A stretch of DNA of 64,000 bases, from contig NZ_AJLJ01000076.1 in assembly GCF_000317245.1 (NCBI RefSeq), positions 62,001 through 126,000 on the forward strand. The letters run 5' to 3'. Below, one piece after another: positions 48,809 to 58,921 of the stretch. The first letter of the stretch is position 1. Each line of letters starts with the position of its first letter. The notes beneath the pieces were generated by a model. It had not been told where the DNA came from and made no database searches. It saw only the letters and a program-made list of their open reading frames with translations. Source of the stretch: Fischerella muscicola SAG 1427-1 = PCC 73103 (GTDB lineage: Bacteria > Cyanobacteriota > Cyanobacteriia > Cyanobacteriales > Nostocaceae). Both the position numbers and the translations under genes were made by a program.

Positions 48809-49213
48809 TTATGAAGCCTTCTTCTTCATTTTGGAACTAGAGACGGGATTACGAAAATCAGGTGCTTCAGATAAAATAACAATAATCCCTGAACGACCAG
48901 TTTCTAGAGTCGCATCACTCAGTATCTCTACTACAGAGACATGCAAAATCTCCTCAATTAATTCTTTTAATTGGGGTTGAATAGCTTCATCTAAATCTGA
49001 ACGAACTTGTTCAGCTAGTTCTTGTCTACCTGTTTGAGCCAACAACTGTTCTGGTGGTGTAATAGAATTTTCAATTACAATCACTAGATTTTGCTCTGAA
49101 AGGCGAGAGGTTACTTTACTAGGCTGATGTCCGAGTTGTTCGCGGTATAAAGCCTGTATACGTTGTGCTAAAGTGCGTTCTACTTGACCACGAGTTGGAA
49201 TTGATTCTGTCAT
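48809..49213 (-). CDS. DUF2294 protein
   Basis: The 134-residue protein fits DUF2294: RTLAQRIQALYREQLGHQPSK cut after PS, then NLVIVIENSITPPEQLLAQTG and a helical segment. The C-terminal RNPVSSSKMKKK tail is basic. The family occurs across bacteria with unknown function, sometimes near signalling genes. It is convergent with the response regulator at 48292. Confidence 0.85.
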   Translation of the reverse strand: MTESIPTRGQVERTLAQRIQALYREQLGHQPSKVTSRLSEQNLVIVIENSITPPEQLLAQTGRQELAEQVRSDLDEAIQPQLKELIEEILHVSVVEILSDATLETGRSGIIVILSEAPDFRNPVSSSKMKKKAS

Positions 49214-49360
49214 ATATTTTTGATCACAAAGATATAGACCACTAGTAATAAGTCAACAAGTATAGCAATTAATCAAGTGTCAAGAGTCATTAGTAATTTG
49301 TTATTTGTGAGTAGTTCAAAACTAAAAAATAACAAGCAACTAACGGGTAAAAATAGACTC

Positions 49361-49588
49361 TTAGGAATGAACTAATACCTCACTTTTTGAGTTATCACCA
49401 GCAGTGTAACCTAAAAAAGTCATTGACGTAAATTGACTTATAGATAATTCATGAGCTTGCTGTATTAAAGAATAGAGGCAAAATTTTTTCAGATCACCAT
49501 CCCAATGAAGTATTTTCTCTGAAACACAAGTTCCTAGTAAATTGTCTGAAAGGAATATATATAGGACTCCTGTTTGGTTTGTGAAAAT
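49361..49588 (-). pseudogene. orphan coding-like frame without a start codon
   Basis: Seventy-five codons are open between a TAG and a TAA on the minus strand and read as convincing protein: VLYIFLSDNLLGTCVSEKI, HWDGDLKKFCLYSLIQQAHE and TFLGYTAGDNSKSEVLVHS. No ATG, GTG or TTG precedes this part. An AGGAG at about 49567-49571 is not followed by a start. It is probably the 3' remnant of a decayed gene, possibly a signalling protein; no family recognised. Confidence 0.4.
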
Positions 49589-49600
49589 CTAAATATCCAG

Positions 49601-49629
49601 AACCCCAATTTCTTGTAGAAGTTGGGGTT
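49601..49629. repeat. AACCCCAA hairpin repeat
   Basis: AACCCCAA (49601-49608) and TTGGGGTT (49622-49629) are exact complements. The TTCT/AGAA pairing inside extends the stem to about 12 bp with one mismatch. Hairpins of the form ACCCC...TTCT...AGAA...GGGGT are common dispersed repeats in filamentous cyanobacteria (from memory). It may also end transcription of the kinase gene at 49764. Confidence 0.6.
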
Positions 49630-49763
49630 GTTGTAGTTCACAAATGATTTAAGAATGCTATGTAAGTATTCAAGCAGAACTAATCATACACATTGTCTTC
49701 CTGTTCCTTGTTAAGAGTTCCCGAACTCCAAGAATGAATTTAATTTTGCTTAACTAGTTGTAT

Positions 49764-50885
49764 TTATTTTCTTGGTAAATGTACTGTAAAAACACTACCT
49801 TTACCCAATTGGGAAGCAGCTTCGATTGTTCCTCCGTGAAACTCAACTATGCGACGTGACAAATGTAATCCCAAACCACTACCAGCGCGTTTGTTTTTAC
49901 CTTGGCGAAATCGTTCAAATAGTGTTGGTAGATCATCAGCAGAAATTCCATATCCGGTGTCTTCTACTTCTATCTTGATTTGTCCTTTGTCGATAGAAGA
50001 TGGAGGAGTAGTGGAAATCCGAACGTTTATACTACCTATATCTGTAAATTTAATCGCATTTCCAACTAAATTACTCATTACTCGTCGTAGTTCTAAGCGA
50101 TCGCCTAAAACAATACAATCATTTTGATTCTGTTGATCTAATTGGCTAACATCTACTTTGAGAAGTATTTCTTTTTCATCTGCGAGTGGATTTAATTCTT
50201 GAACCACTTCTGCTGCGATTTCACAAACATCACAGTTTTCAAATTGCATTGTCTTTTTACCTGCTTCCAGGCGATGGACTTCTAGCAATGTGTTAACCAT
50301 GTCCAACAAGTTTTGGTTACTGCGAATCATTGCTGTGATCGCCTGTTTCATCTCTGGCGAAATCTTGCAGAATGTTTCCTGCTGAAACAAATTCAGCATT
50401 CTGTCAGCAGCAACCAAAGGAGTCCGTAAGTCATGAGTTAAACGTGAGACAAAGTCTTCCTGCTGACTAAATAATTTTTTTTGTTCATCAAGACTATGCT
50501 TCAAGCGTAGTAGCGATCGCACTCTTGCCAATAGTTCATCTTGATCAAATGGTTTGCGGATAAAGTCGTCTGCACCTGCATCCAAACCTTCCACAACACT
50601 GACATCATGGAACGCTGTTAATAGCAGTATGGGAATATAATCTAGAAAAGGGTGATTACGGATACGTCGTGTGACTTCATAGCCATCTAATCCTGGCATC
50701 ATCACATCTAATAAAATCAAATCTGGCGGAGATTCTTCAACTTGCTTTAAGGCGGTTGCGCCATCTGACACTAAATCAACTTCATACCCCTCAATTTCTA
50801 AGATTGTCTGTAGTAAGAATAGATTGTCAGGAGTATCATCAACAGCAAGAATTTTTTCTACTTTCTTATCTATATTTGAAAACAT
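49764..50885 (-). CDS. REC-histidine kinase hybrid (cytoplasmic)
   Basis: The 373-residue protein has an N-terminal receiver (about 10-128; D60, K110 in IRKPF). A HisKA follows with H150 in SRLTHDLRTPL, then HATPase_c with the N box (MSNLVGNAIKFT) and G boxes (DTGYGISADDL, GSGLGLHLSRR). There is no sensor or membrane segment, so input must arrive by phosphotransfer or protein contact. It is the last of three signalling genes on this strand (52959 to 49764). Confidence 0.93.
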   Translation of the reverse strand: MFSNIDKKVEKILAVDDTPDNLFLLQTILEIEGYEVDLVSDGATALKQVEESPPDLILLDVMMPGLDGYEVTRRIRNHPFLDYIPILLLTAFHDVSVVEGLDAGADDFIRKPFDQDELLARVRSLLRLKHSLDEQKKLFSQQEDFVSRLTHDLRTPLVAADRMLNLFQQETFCKISPEMKQAITAMIRSNQNLLDMVNTLLEVHRLEAGKKTMQFENCDVCEIAAEVVQELNPLADEKEILLKVDVSQLDQQNQNDCIVLGDRLELRRVMSNLVGNAIKFTDIGSINVRISTTPPSSIDKGQIKIEVEDTGYGISADDLPTLFERFRQGKNKRAGSGLGLHLSRRIVEFHGGTIEAASQLGKGSVFTVHLPRK

Positions 50886-50999
50886 ATTATGTTTATAACT
50901 AATATATTATTGTAATCATTTGTCATCAGTCATTTGTTATTGGAAGCAACCAAATATATACCAACTTACTAACTACTAATCAATGACCAATGACTAAAA

Positions 51000-52352
51000 T
51001 TACATTCCTCTTTCTCTTGGTATTTTTTGCACTTGATCCTGTGCCAGATGGAGTAACTCTGAATGTTTACTTAAAGTCTTTTTTGATGGTAATACCTGAG
51101 AAATTGTTGATGAAATTTTTGATGATCCATCTTGATTGTGTTGCTTAGATGATGAAACTTGACGTGGTATTGCTATCCGAAACACTGAACCTTGATTCAA
51201 TTGGCTTTCGATAGTGATTTTGCCCCCCATCATTTGGACTAGTGCATCTACAATTGGCAAACCGAGACCTGTACCAGGATATTTACGAGTTATACTCTGG
51301 TCAAGTTGTCGGAAAGCTTCAAAAATATATTTTAAATCTGAAGGATCAATACCAATACCTGTATCCCAAACTGCAATTTCTATTTGATGATCTGGCAGTT
51401 CTTTTACGTCTACGCCAATACTACCGGATTCTGTAAATTTAATCGCATTCGAGAGTAGATTCATTAAAATTTGTCGCAAACGAACAGGGTCATTAAATAC
51501 CATACTATTTTGTAAGTTATTTTGAACCTGCACAGAAAGCTTTTTTGCCTCTGCTAAAGAAAATGTTTCAGCGACAGTTGCTTTAACTACCTGTGATAAA
51601 TCGAATATTTCTGGTTTCAGGCTTAATCGACCAGTTTCCAGTTTAGAAAAATCAAGAACTTCATTTAATAACATTAACAAATGCTTGCCATTATTGAGAA
51701 TGCGTTCCACCATATCCCTTTGTTGAGGTGACAAGTCGCCACATTTGGGGCGCAGTAATAGTTGTGAGAAGCCAATAATAGCATTCATCGGTGTCCGCAG
51801 TTCATGAGATATTGTCGCCAAAAACTGCGATTTGAGCAGTGATGCTTCTTTTAACTTAAGGTTTTGTAGTTCGATTTGTTGTTGTTGTGCTTCCAGTTCT
51901 TGATTTTTATGAATCAGCAATTCATTACTTTCTCGAAGTTGCTGATTCACCAAAGCTACTTGCATTTCTGCTCGATAAACTCGAATAGCATTTCGTAAAA
52001 CTTGCGTTAATGTTACTGATGAGACTCTTGACTTGGAGAGATAGTCTACAGCACCAGCTTTCATCAACTCGACGGCTATTTGTTCGTCTCCTTGTGCGGT
52101 AAGGACTACCAAAGGTACTTTGATGTTACGAGAACGTATATCGTTGATCAAGGTCAAACCATCTTGATCTGGCAAGCGATAATCGAGAAAAACGCAGTCA
52201 AAAGAATTATCCTGCAAATGAGCGATCGCACTTTTAGCGTTATAGGCTTCAAACAGTTGTATACTTATCCCAGCTGCTTTCAAAGCCCGCCGGACTGCCA
52301 TGCGATCTACATCATCATCATCTACAACTAATACTTTCAGCGTTTCTTCCAT
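51000..52352 (-). CDS. REC-coiled-coil-histidine kinase hybrid
   Basis: The 450-residue protein has a receiver (about 5-125; D57 and K107). A coiled coil rich in Gln/Glu/Leu spans about 130-172, then HisKA with H183 in ATISHELRTPMN and HATPase_c with N box (LMNLLSNAIKFT) and GTGLGLPIVDA. A 60-residue polar tail follows (Ser/Lys/Gln-rich). It sits between the Rcp1-like regulator and the other hybrid kinase, with gaps of 172 and 114 bases, and may form one signalling module with them. Confidence 0.93.
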   Translation of the reverse strand: MEETLKVLVVDDDDVDRMAVRRALKAAGISIQLFEAYNAKSAIAHLQDNSFDCVFLDYRLPDQDGLTLINDIRSRNIKVPLVVLTAQGDEQIAVELMKAGAVDYLSKSRVSSVTLTQVLRNAIRVYRAEMQVALVNQQLRESNELLIHKNQELEAQQQQIELQNLKLKEASLLKSQFLATISHELRTPMNAIIGFSQLLLRPKCGDLSPQQRDMVERILNNGKHLLMLLNEVLDFSKLETGRLSLKPEIFDLSQVVKATVAETFSLAEAKKLSVQVQNNLQNSMVFNDPVRLRQILMNLLSNAIKFTESGSIGVDVKELPDHQIEIAVWDTGIGIDPSDLKYIFEAFRQLDQSITRKYPGTGLGLPIVDALVQMMGGKITIESQLNQGSVFRIAIPRQVSSSKQHNQDGSSKISSTISQVLPSKKTLSKHSELLHLAQDQVQKIPRERGM

Positions 52353-52524
52353 CGCTTTTCATTATTGCTTTTATATACAGCTTCTCGTATAACATTGAAC
52401 TTTTCTAGACATTTTGATAGTTTTTTAGTTAGTGGTTAGGCTGTTTGCCCGTAAATTAGTCAGAGGTTAATTGTTAGTTGTTAATTATATTCAATAGACA
52501 CTTGACACTTAACTTTTGGAGTAA

Positions 52525-52959
52525 TTAGGGCATTTCGCATAAAGCCCAATATTTATTGAGTGTTGCCATGAATTCAATAAAATTATTAAAGGTCACAGGC
52601 TTAACCAGATAACCAGCAACATTCAAATTATAAGCTTCTACCCTGTCCTTATCTTGATTAGAAGTTGTCATTACCACCACGGGAGTTAATCTGAGTTGTG
52701 GATCAGAGCGTAAATGTTGGAGAAATTCGATCCCACCCATTTTAGGCATATTCAGATCTAGCAATATTAAACGTCGATCATTAGGAACTTCAGGAGGTTC
52801 ACCATTACTACTACGTAGCATTGCTAGGGCTTCTATACCATTAGTGGCAACGTGTAATGGATTAGTAATATTAACTTTTTTGAATGCCCGTTTGACATTC
52901 ATGACATCAACTTCATCATCCTCCACTAGCAGTATGTTAATCACTCTTGCAGCCATCAC
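52525..52959 (-). CDS. Rcp1-like single-domain response regulator
   Basis: The 144-residue receiver has ED at 13-14, phosphoacceptor D68 (LILLDLNMPKMGGIEFL) and K in YLVKPVT. The PNDRRLILLDLNMPKM segment and the length match Rcp1-type regulators, which pair with cyanobacterial phytochromes and other hybrid kinases. No phytochrome lies in this window. It begins the three-gene signalling cluster. Confidence 0.92.
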   Translation of the reverse strand: MMAARVINILLVEDDEVDVMNVKRAFKKVNITNPLHVATNGIEALAMLRSSNGEPPEVPNDRRLILLDLNMPKMGGIEFLQHLRSDPQLRLTPVVVMTTSNQDKDRVEAYNLNVAGYLVKPVTFNNFIEFMATLNKYWALCEMP

Positions 52960-54004
52960 TCGGTTAAAATTGAATTGTTTGTATCCTAAAATTAACTCTT
53001 TTGACTAGAGTAACAGAGTAGGGCTGATAGCTAATGACTAAAAATGTTAATACTTCTTAAAATTTAGCAATCAGCGGAAATTTAAATTCCAAAATACATC
53101 TCTACTAATAGAAAATTAAGCTGTTACGCTTTGGTTTTTCACAGCATTACTAGCCATGATACTTACTGTGATTAGGTTTGGTGAATCTTTTCTCGCTTCT
53201 GCGCTTTTACCTCCATTTATCACTTAGAAGTAGAACAAATTTAAATTAAAACTATTAGCAAAAAAATACTCCACAGACCATTTCAACCCAATTGTAGATT
53301 GACTGGTCGAATAACGTCTTCAGCCATTGGTCAGAGTTGCGATAAAGTTTTGCTATGAAACAAAAATCTTCAACATCGTTATTCTTTCGGTTGCTTGGGC
53401 TAAGTAAAGTGGAAGGTAGTAGCTGCGCCAAGCTGAAAGTCTAAGGCGATCGCGTGTTTCTTGTGTTTAGATAATCACGCCCATCCTACGTCTGGAACTC
53501 GCCGCCTTAAGACATGGGAAAATTTAATGTCAATGCCCGTGAAATTAAGATTGCAAGACTTCCAGGGATAAACTTAAAAGTAGTGCGATCGCATTTTCCC
53601 CTAACTAGCGACTTGGATTAATTCTATAGATTTACTTGGAATAAATTTTTTTCACTACAGCATGTATTAAGTGGTTGTAAACTTATTATGAATTTATTGT
53701 TTAACATTCTTGTCTAACATAATTTTTGCTTGCTACTCTCACACCGACAAATTGATTTGCTATTAACCCACAGTAGCCCTCAATAATAGCTGATGTCGAT
53801 ATTTCATAGCCATTTCTGACTGAGCCATATATCCTTGGCTAGATTTTCATATAGCACGTGAGTAACAAACGTGGAAATGACTATTTCTATTGGTGGATGC
53901 AAATTTATCAAAAGATCATCTATCTTAGGTTTTGGAAAATACAAAAAACAAATCACTAAATGTCGGCCTACGACAGATGGAATTAGTAGAGAGTATAAGT
54001 AGCA
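52960..54004. other. 1045-base gene-free spacer
   Basis: This is the longest stretch without a gene in the window. Two HIP1-type sites occur (53447 and 53585). A 35-codon frame beginning MGKFNVNAREIKIAR (53514-53621) is the only coding-like piece. The rest is A+T-rich with no repeat or dyad I could support. It may hold decayed genes or an unrecognised RNA. Confidence 0.4.
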
Positions 54005-54724
54005 ATGAGTGAAATTAGTATTGTTTTAATTGAAGACCATGACCTGACAAGAATGGGACTAAAAGCAGCATTACAGACTGACAGTACAGTAAGAGTTATC
54101 GGTGAAGCTGCAAATGCTACTAAGGGTTTAAAACTTTTGGAAAGTGCCAAGCCAGATGTCGCTGTGGTAGATATAGGCTTGCCAGACATGGATGGTGTTG
54201 AACTTACTCGCAGATTTAGACAGTGGCAAACTGAGACAGGAGATTTGACAACTAAAATCCTCATCCTGACAATGGAACACTCAGAGGATACAGTACTTGC
54301 TGCTTTTGCTGCTGGTGCTGATTCCTACTATATGAAAGATACAAGTATCGAGAGATTAACAGAAGCAATCCAAGCAACATACGAAGGTAACTCCTGGATT
54401 GATCCGGCGATCGCCAACGTCGTATTACAACAAATGCGACAAGTTTTTCCTGAAAATCAGCCCGTTGATAAGCCTAAGACTGTAAAAATAGATGCTCTAG
54501 CACCAGAATATGAACAAGTATTAGAAACTTATCCTTTAACTCAGCGAGAATTAGAAATTCTTGAGTTGATTGTGGCTGGTTGTAGTAATGGACAAATCGC
54601 TGAAAAACTTTATATTACAGTTGGGACTGTTAAAACCCACGTCCGCAATATCTTAAACAAACTCTGTGCTGATGACCGCACCCAAGCTGCTGTTCGCGCC
54701 CTGCGTTCAGGGTTAGTGGTGTGA
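54005..54724 (+). CDS. NarL/FixJ-type response regulator with LuxR HTH
   Basis: The 239-residue protein has a receiver at 1-125 (E10/D11, D56 in VVDIGLPDMDG, K in YYMKDTS). A linker of about 45 residues leads to a LuxR-type helix-turn-helix at about 178-235 (LTQRELEILELIVAGCSNGQ cut after GQ; TVGTVKTHVRNIL). It should bind DNA when phosphorylated. The kinases at 49764 and 51000 are candidate partners by proximity only. A terminator follows. Confidence 0.93.
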   Translation: MSEISIVLIEDHDLTRMGLKAALQTDSTVRVIGEAANATKGLKLLESAKPDVAVVDIGLPDMDGVELTRRFRQWQTETGDLTTKILILTMEHSEDTVLAAFAAGADSYYMKDTSIERLTEAIQATYEGNSWIDPAIANVVLQQMRQVFPENQPVDKPKTVKIDALAPEYEQVLETYPLTQRELEILELIVAGCSNGQIAEKLYITVGTVKTHVRNILNKLCADDRTQAAVRALRSGLVV

Positions 54725-54732
54725 ATGAAGCC

Positions 54733-54766
54733 GCGCTATACCTTGAAGGTCTAGCGCAGGTTTTCT
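54733..54766 (+). terminator. terminator after the LuxR-type regulator
   Basis: GCGCTATACC (54733-54742) pairs with GGTCTAGCGC (54748-54757) with one mismatch and a five-base loop, followed by AGGTTTTCT. It begins eight bases after the stop codon. Confidence 0.8.
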
Positions 54767-55332
54767 ATTATATCTGTTCATGTTTAGTTAAAAGCAAATA
54801 AATTTGCTAAGTAAAAATTACATAAGTTCATGGCGAAATTTTGACAATAAGACTCTGCGCTTCTCTGCGTTTTAAATCGCTACCAATTAATGCAAAGCTG
54901 TATTAAGTGATCTTTTTATTGAATTATTTAGTCAAGTTTATTTTTAGTTATAAAAATTAAACATATAATAGCTTTAAGACAAAAGTAGCAATACATGGCA
55001 ACTGCTTAATATGATGCATTACTTTTAACTCTTTTAAATTATTACATTGAACTCAACAGTGTATTCATACAGAGTATCAGTCTCATTTAGCCAAATTTAA
55101 CGCTTTCACTAAAAGTTAAGGCTATATACAGACGCCTTTCATGGCATTCATACCGACAAACTATTAACTAAACACTACTAATATTTGATTCGTAGGTTTA
55201 TTTTACTAATTAACTTATATAAACTCTAATATAACTTTATCTCTTGCGATAGAGTCTCAACTGAACTTGAGATAGAAAAGTTGAGAATTAATAATCGTTA
55301 TACTAAAAATAAATAATCGAGGAATAGTAATT
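54767..55332. other. 566-base gene-free spacer
   Basis: A+T-rich DNA upstream of the GlsB-like gene with no coding frame, repeat or hairpin that I can support. The promoter of that gene should lie in the last 100 bases. Confidence 0.35.
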
Positions 55333-55608
55333 ATGATCAATCTTATTGCTTGGATAATTTTAGGTCTTATAGCGGGAGCTATAGCTAAAGCAATCTACCC
55401 TGGTCGTCAAGGTGGTGGAATAATTGCAACAATGCTGTTAGGTATTATAGGTTCATTAATTGGAGGAAGTTTATTTAATTTATTAAATACGGGTAATTTG
55501 GCACTTACAGGAGCAACTTTCAGTATTCCAGGTTTAATTGTTGCCATTATTGGTGCAATTATTGCTATTTTTATCTGGAGTTTGATTACACGCAGAAGTG
55601 CAGTGTAG
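55333..55608 (+). CDS. GlsB/YeaQ/YmgE-family stress membrane protein
   Basis: The 91-residue protein consists of three hydrophobic helices with the family glycine motifs GLIAGAIAKAIYPGRQGGGI and LLGIIGSLIGGSLF. The transglycosylase-associated name is historical; members are small stress-induced inner-membrane proteins of unclear function. AGGAA stands about eight bases upstream of the ATG. Confidence 0.92.
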   Translation: MINLIAWIILGLIAGAIAKAIYPGRQGGGIIATMLLGIIGSLIGGSLFNLLNTGNLALTGATFSIPGLIVAIIGAIIAIFIWSLITRRSAV

Positions 55609-55860
55609 AATAGTCTTGCGTATGTATATATTAACGATGGTTAGAGCCAACTGAATTAGGAGCTAACCTTTTTTCATAAATAAGAGACTATTTATAAAGT
55701 AAATCTTAATTGGGTTGCGTGAGTGATAGATAGCTGACGGGGAGACAAAAATACCTATAATGCAGACATGATCAGCCTCATAGCTCTCAATCCCCGTTGA
55801 TGCGGTAGATGCAGGCAAAAAGCCTGCTCTACTGATGTAAAAACGTGAGTTAATGAGATT

Positions 55861-58569
55861 TTATCCTAGAGCGATCGCTTCAGTTTTCTTCTCTATATCA
55901 ACCTCTTGATTTCGTCCTTCATACTCACCAAATTGCTGAATAAGTTTAGCGACTAAACCAGTCCATCCAGTTTGATGACTCGCCCCAATTCCTGCTCCAT
56001 TATCACCGTGGAAATATTCATAGAACAGAATCAAATCTCGCCAGTGGGGGTCAGTCTGAAATTTTTTAGTCCCACCATAAACAGGTCGTTGACCAGAGGA
56101 ATTCCTTAAGAAAATTCGGATGAGTCGTTGCGATAATTCAGATGCAACTTCCCAAAGCGTTAACATTTGACCAGAACCTGTAGGACATTCAACTTTGAAA
56201 TCGTCTCCCAGGTAGTAATGAAATTTTTGCAGGGATTCAATGAGTAGGAAATTTACCGGAAACCAAACAGGGCCGCGCCAGTTAGAATTACCACCAAACA
56301 AACCAATACTAGATTCAGCAGGTTCGTAATCCACTCGAAATTGTGAACCGTTGATATCAAAAATGTAGGGATGATCAGCATGGAGTCGAGAAACTGCTCT
56401 TATACCATAGTCTCCAAAAAACTCAGTTTCATCTAACATTTTTTGCAGAATTTGCCGCAATTTATCTCTAGAAACAATCGCTAATAATCTCCTAGCGCCT
56501 ATACCTTTTGTTTCCATACAAGCTACATTTTGACGCAAGTCAGGACGATTTTTAATAAACCATTCCAATCTCTGCTTAAAGCCTGGAAGCAAATTTAATA
56601 TATCTGGCTCAATAGTTTCAATCGCAAACAGAGGAATTAGCCCTACCATTGATCGAACTTTCAATGTAATCTGTCGATCAGGCAGATGTAATACATCATA
56701 GTAAAATCCATCTTCTTTATTCCACAAGTTAGTTTTATCTTCGCCAATATGATTCATTGCATCAGCAATATAAAGAAAATGCTCAAAAAACTTAGTAGCA
56801 ATATCTTCATAAACAGGGTTAGTTTTTGCTAGTTCTAAAGCAATTGCTAGCATATTCAAGCAATACATTCCCATCCAACTTGTGCCATCAGATTGATCAA
56901 TGTGCCCGCCTGTGAGTAAAGAAGCACTACGATCAAATACACCAATATTATCTAAACCAAGAAATCCCCCTTGAAAGACGTTATTTCCTTCAGCGTCTTT
57001 GCGATTTACCCACCAAGTAAAATTCAGCAATAATTTCTGAAAAACCCGCTCTAAAAATTGTCTATCTGCACGTCCATAGATTTTCTGCTCAATCTTGTAG
57101 ACCCGCCAAGTTGCCCAAGCATGAACAGGGGGATTGACATCACTAAATTGCCACTCATAAGCTGGAATCTGCCCGTTAGGATGCATATACCATTCCCGTG
57201 TTAAAATATCCAATTGACTCTTAGCAAAATCCGGATCAAGCATGGCTAAAGGAATGCAATGAAATGCTAAATCCCATGCAGCAAACCAGGGATACTCCCA
57301 CTTATCAGGCATGGAAATAATGTCTTCATTGTTGAGGTGAAACCATTCGCGATTTCTGCCATATTTACGTTCTGTTGGTGGTGTAAATGTAGCAGAATCG
57401 CCCTTCAGCCATTTTTCCACATCGTAATAGTAAAATTGTTTAGTCCAGAGCATTCCGGCAAAGGCTTGGCGCTGTACCAAAAGCATATCTTGGCTAAGTG
57501 AAAAAGGAGTGAGGCGTTGATAAAATTCATCTGCTTCTTGCTGGCGTTTGGTAAATATTTCATCGAACTCTTGACTAAAAGGTTCAGTTAAATTAGCTGT
57601 ATTGCTCAATCGCAATCGAATAATTTCTGTTTCACCTGCATCTAATCTTAAAAAATAGTTTGCTGCTGCCTTTGTACCAATTTTATTTGGATTAATTGCT
57701 TCTTTTCGACCATGTACAATGTAGTCATTAATTCCATCTTTTACATAAGCATGAGAATTGGCAACTCCAAACAATTTTTCAGAATTTGTTTCGTTTTCTG
57801 TGAATAAAAACTCTGTTTCTCCTTCACAGTACATCCACCTTCTACCTAAAGATGGATGAAAAGCTTCGAGAACATTTAGGGAATTACCTAAATTAGTTTC
57901 TTGAAGTTTAGGTTTAGTTTTTTCTTGATTCCAAGACCAAGTATTCCTAAACCAAAGGGTAGGTAACAAATGCAGTATCTTGATTTCTGATCCTCGGTTA
58001 ATAACTTGAATTTGAATCAGAATATCTTCGGCTGAATTTTTAGCATATTCAACGAACACATCAAAGTAGCGATTTTCATCAAATATACCTGTATCTAACA
58101 ATTCAAATTCTGGTTCTTGGCGACTTCGATTTCTATTTTCTGCAACTAACTGATAGTAAGGAAATGCTTTGTGGGGATATTTATAAAGCATTTTCATATA
58201 GGAATGGGTAGGTGTATTGTCAATATAAAAGTAATATTCCTTAACATCTTCTCCATGATTTCCTTCACTTCCTGTTAAACCAAAGAATCTTTCTTTGAGA
58301 ATAGGATCTTCTCCATTCCAGAGAGTGATAGCAAAACAAAGCCGTTGATGGTCATCGGAAATCCCTGCTATCCCATCTTCACCCCAGCGATAGGCACGAG
58401 AACGGGCTTGATCATGGGTGAAATAGTCCCAAGCAGTGCCGCTAGGACTGTAATCTTCTCGCACTGTTCCCCATTGGCGATCGCTTAAATAAGGTCCCCA
58501 TTTCCGCCATTTTGCCTGATGATTCCGGACTGCTTCTAATCTGATTTCTTCCTGACTTGGAGTTGTCAT
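55861..58569 (-). CDS. GH63-like glucosidase (MGH1-like domain)
   Basis: The frame opens at a GTG (58581), but ATG 58569 ([14 protein letters not shown]) has AAAGGTGG eight bases upstream and gives 902 residues. The protein is a large (alpha/alpha)6-barrel type hydrolase: [18 protein letters not shown] at the N-terminus, [34 protein letters not shown] and [17 protein letters not shown]. The Asp of AAWDLAFH and a Glu in the barrel are candidate catalytic acids. No signal peptide is present, so it is probably cytoplasmic. Relatives act on glucosylglycerate or other alpha-glucosides; the substrate here is not known. Confidence 0.88.
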   Translation of the reverse strand: MTTPSQEEIRLEAVRNHQAKWRKWGPYLSDRQWGTVREDYSPSGTAWDYFTHDQARSRAYRWGEDGIAGISDDHQRLCFAITLWNGEDPILKERFFGLTGSEGNHGEDVKEYYFYIDNTPTHSYMKMLYKYPHKAFPYYQLVAENRNRSRQEPEFELLDTGIFDENRYFDVFVEYAKNSAEDILIQIQVINRGSEIKILHLLPTLWFRNTWSWNQEKTKPKLQETNLGNSLNVLEAFHPSLGRRWMYCEGETEFLFTENETNSEKLFGVANSHAYVKDGINDYIVHGRKEAINPNKIGTKAAANYFLRLDAGETEIIRLRLSNTANLTEPFSQEFDEIFTKRQQEADEFYQRLTPFSLSQDMLLVQRQAFAGMLWTKQFYYYDVEKWLKGDSATFTPPTERKYGRNREWFHLNNEDIISMPDKWEYPWFAAWDLAFHCIPLAMLDPDFAKSQLDILTREWYMHPNGQIPAYEWQFSDVNPPVHAWATWRVYKIEQKIYGRADRQFLERVFQKLLLNFTWWVNRKDAEGNNVFQGGFLGLDNIGVFDRSASLLTGGHIDQSDGTSWMGMYCLNMLAIALELAKTNPVYEDIATKFFEHFLYIADAMNHIGEDKTNLWNKEDGFYYDVLHLPDRQITLKVRSMVGLIPLFAIETIEPDILNLLPGFKQRLEWFIKNRPDLRQNVACMETKGIGARRLLAIVSRDKLRQILQKMLDETEFFGDYGIRAVSRLHADHPYIFDINGSQFRVDYEPAESSIGLFGGNSNWRGPVWFPVNFLLIESLQKFHYYLGDDFKVECPTGSGQMLTLWEVASELSQRLIRIFLRNSSGQRPVYGGTKKFQTDPHWRDLILFYEYFHGDNGAGIGASHQTGWTGLVAKLIQQFGEYEGRNQEVDIEKKTEAIALG

Positions 58570-58581
58570 AACACGCACCAC

Positions 58582-58921
58582 CTTTTGTTTTTCAGCAGCT
58601 AATTTAAGTTAATTAATTTGCTATCTGAAGTATCGCGTTTTCACCCTCAAGAATGCTGAGTTTTTGATGAAAAATTTATAGTGAAAGCGCTAAAGCAAAA
58701 TGCAGCATAGACTCATGAAAAACTCATCTTTTGGGATTTGCCAAAAACCACTACCATCCAGAGACGGAAGCTTCTATATCTCGGTATGTGGCACATCCTC
58801 TGTTCTAAGATACAAGGGTGTAGTCTTGCTCACAAGTGAGGAATATCCTTAAACGACGCCCATACACAGATTACCTAAATACATACATTCTCCGTATTTA
58901 CTGTTTTTTATGCCGACTTAC
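58582..58921. other. gene-free spacer
   Basis: The 340 bases between the ParB-like gene stop and the glucosidase start hold no repeat, dyad or coding frame that I can support. The glucosidase promoter should lie here. Confidence 0.35.

Larger units (their letters stand above)
49214..49763. other. 550-base spacer with a coding remnant and a repeat hairpin
   Basis: The spacer lies between the stop of the REC-kinase gene (49764) and the start of the DUF2294 gene (49213), both on the minus strand. It contains an orphan minus-strand frame (49361-49588) and a strong hairpin (49601-49629), listed separately. Degenerate TCATTAGT/TCATTTGT spacer repeat is seen at 49285-49310. Confidence 0.5.

Noticed and set aside
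53514..53621. 35-codon frame MGKFNVNAREIKIAR in the long spacer
   Set aside because: Too short, no Shine-Dalgarno sequence, and no recognisable family; it cannot be told from chance.
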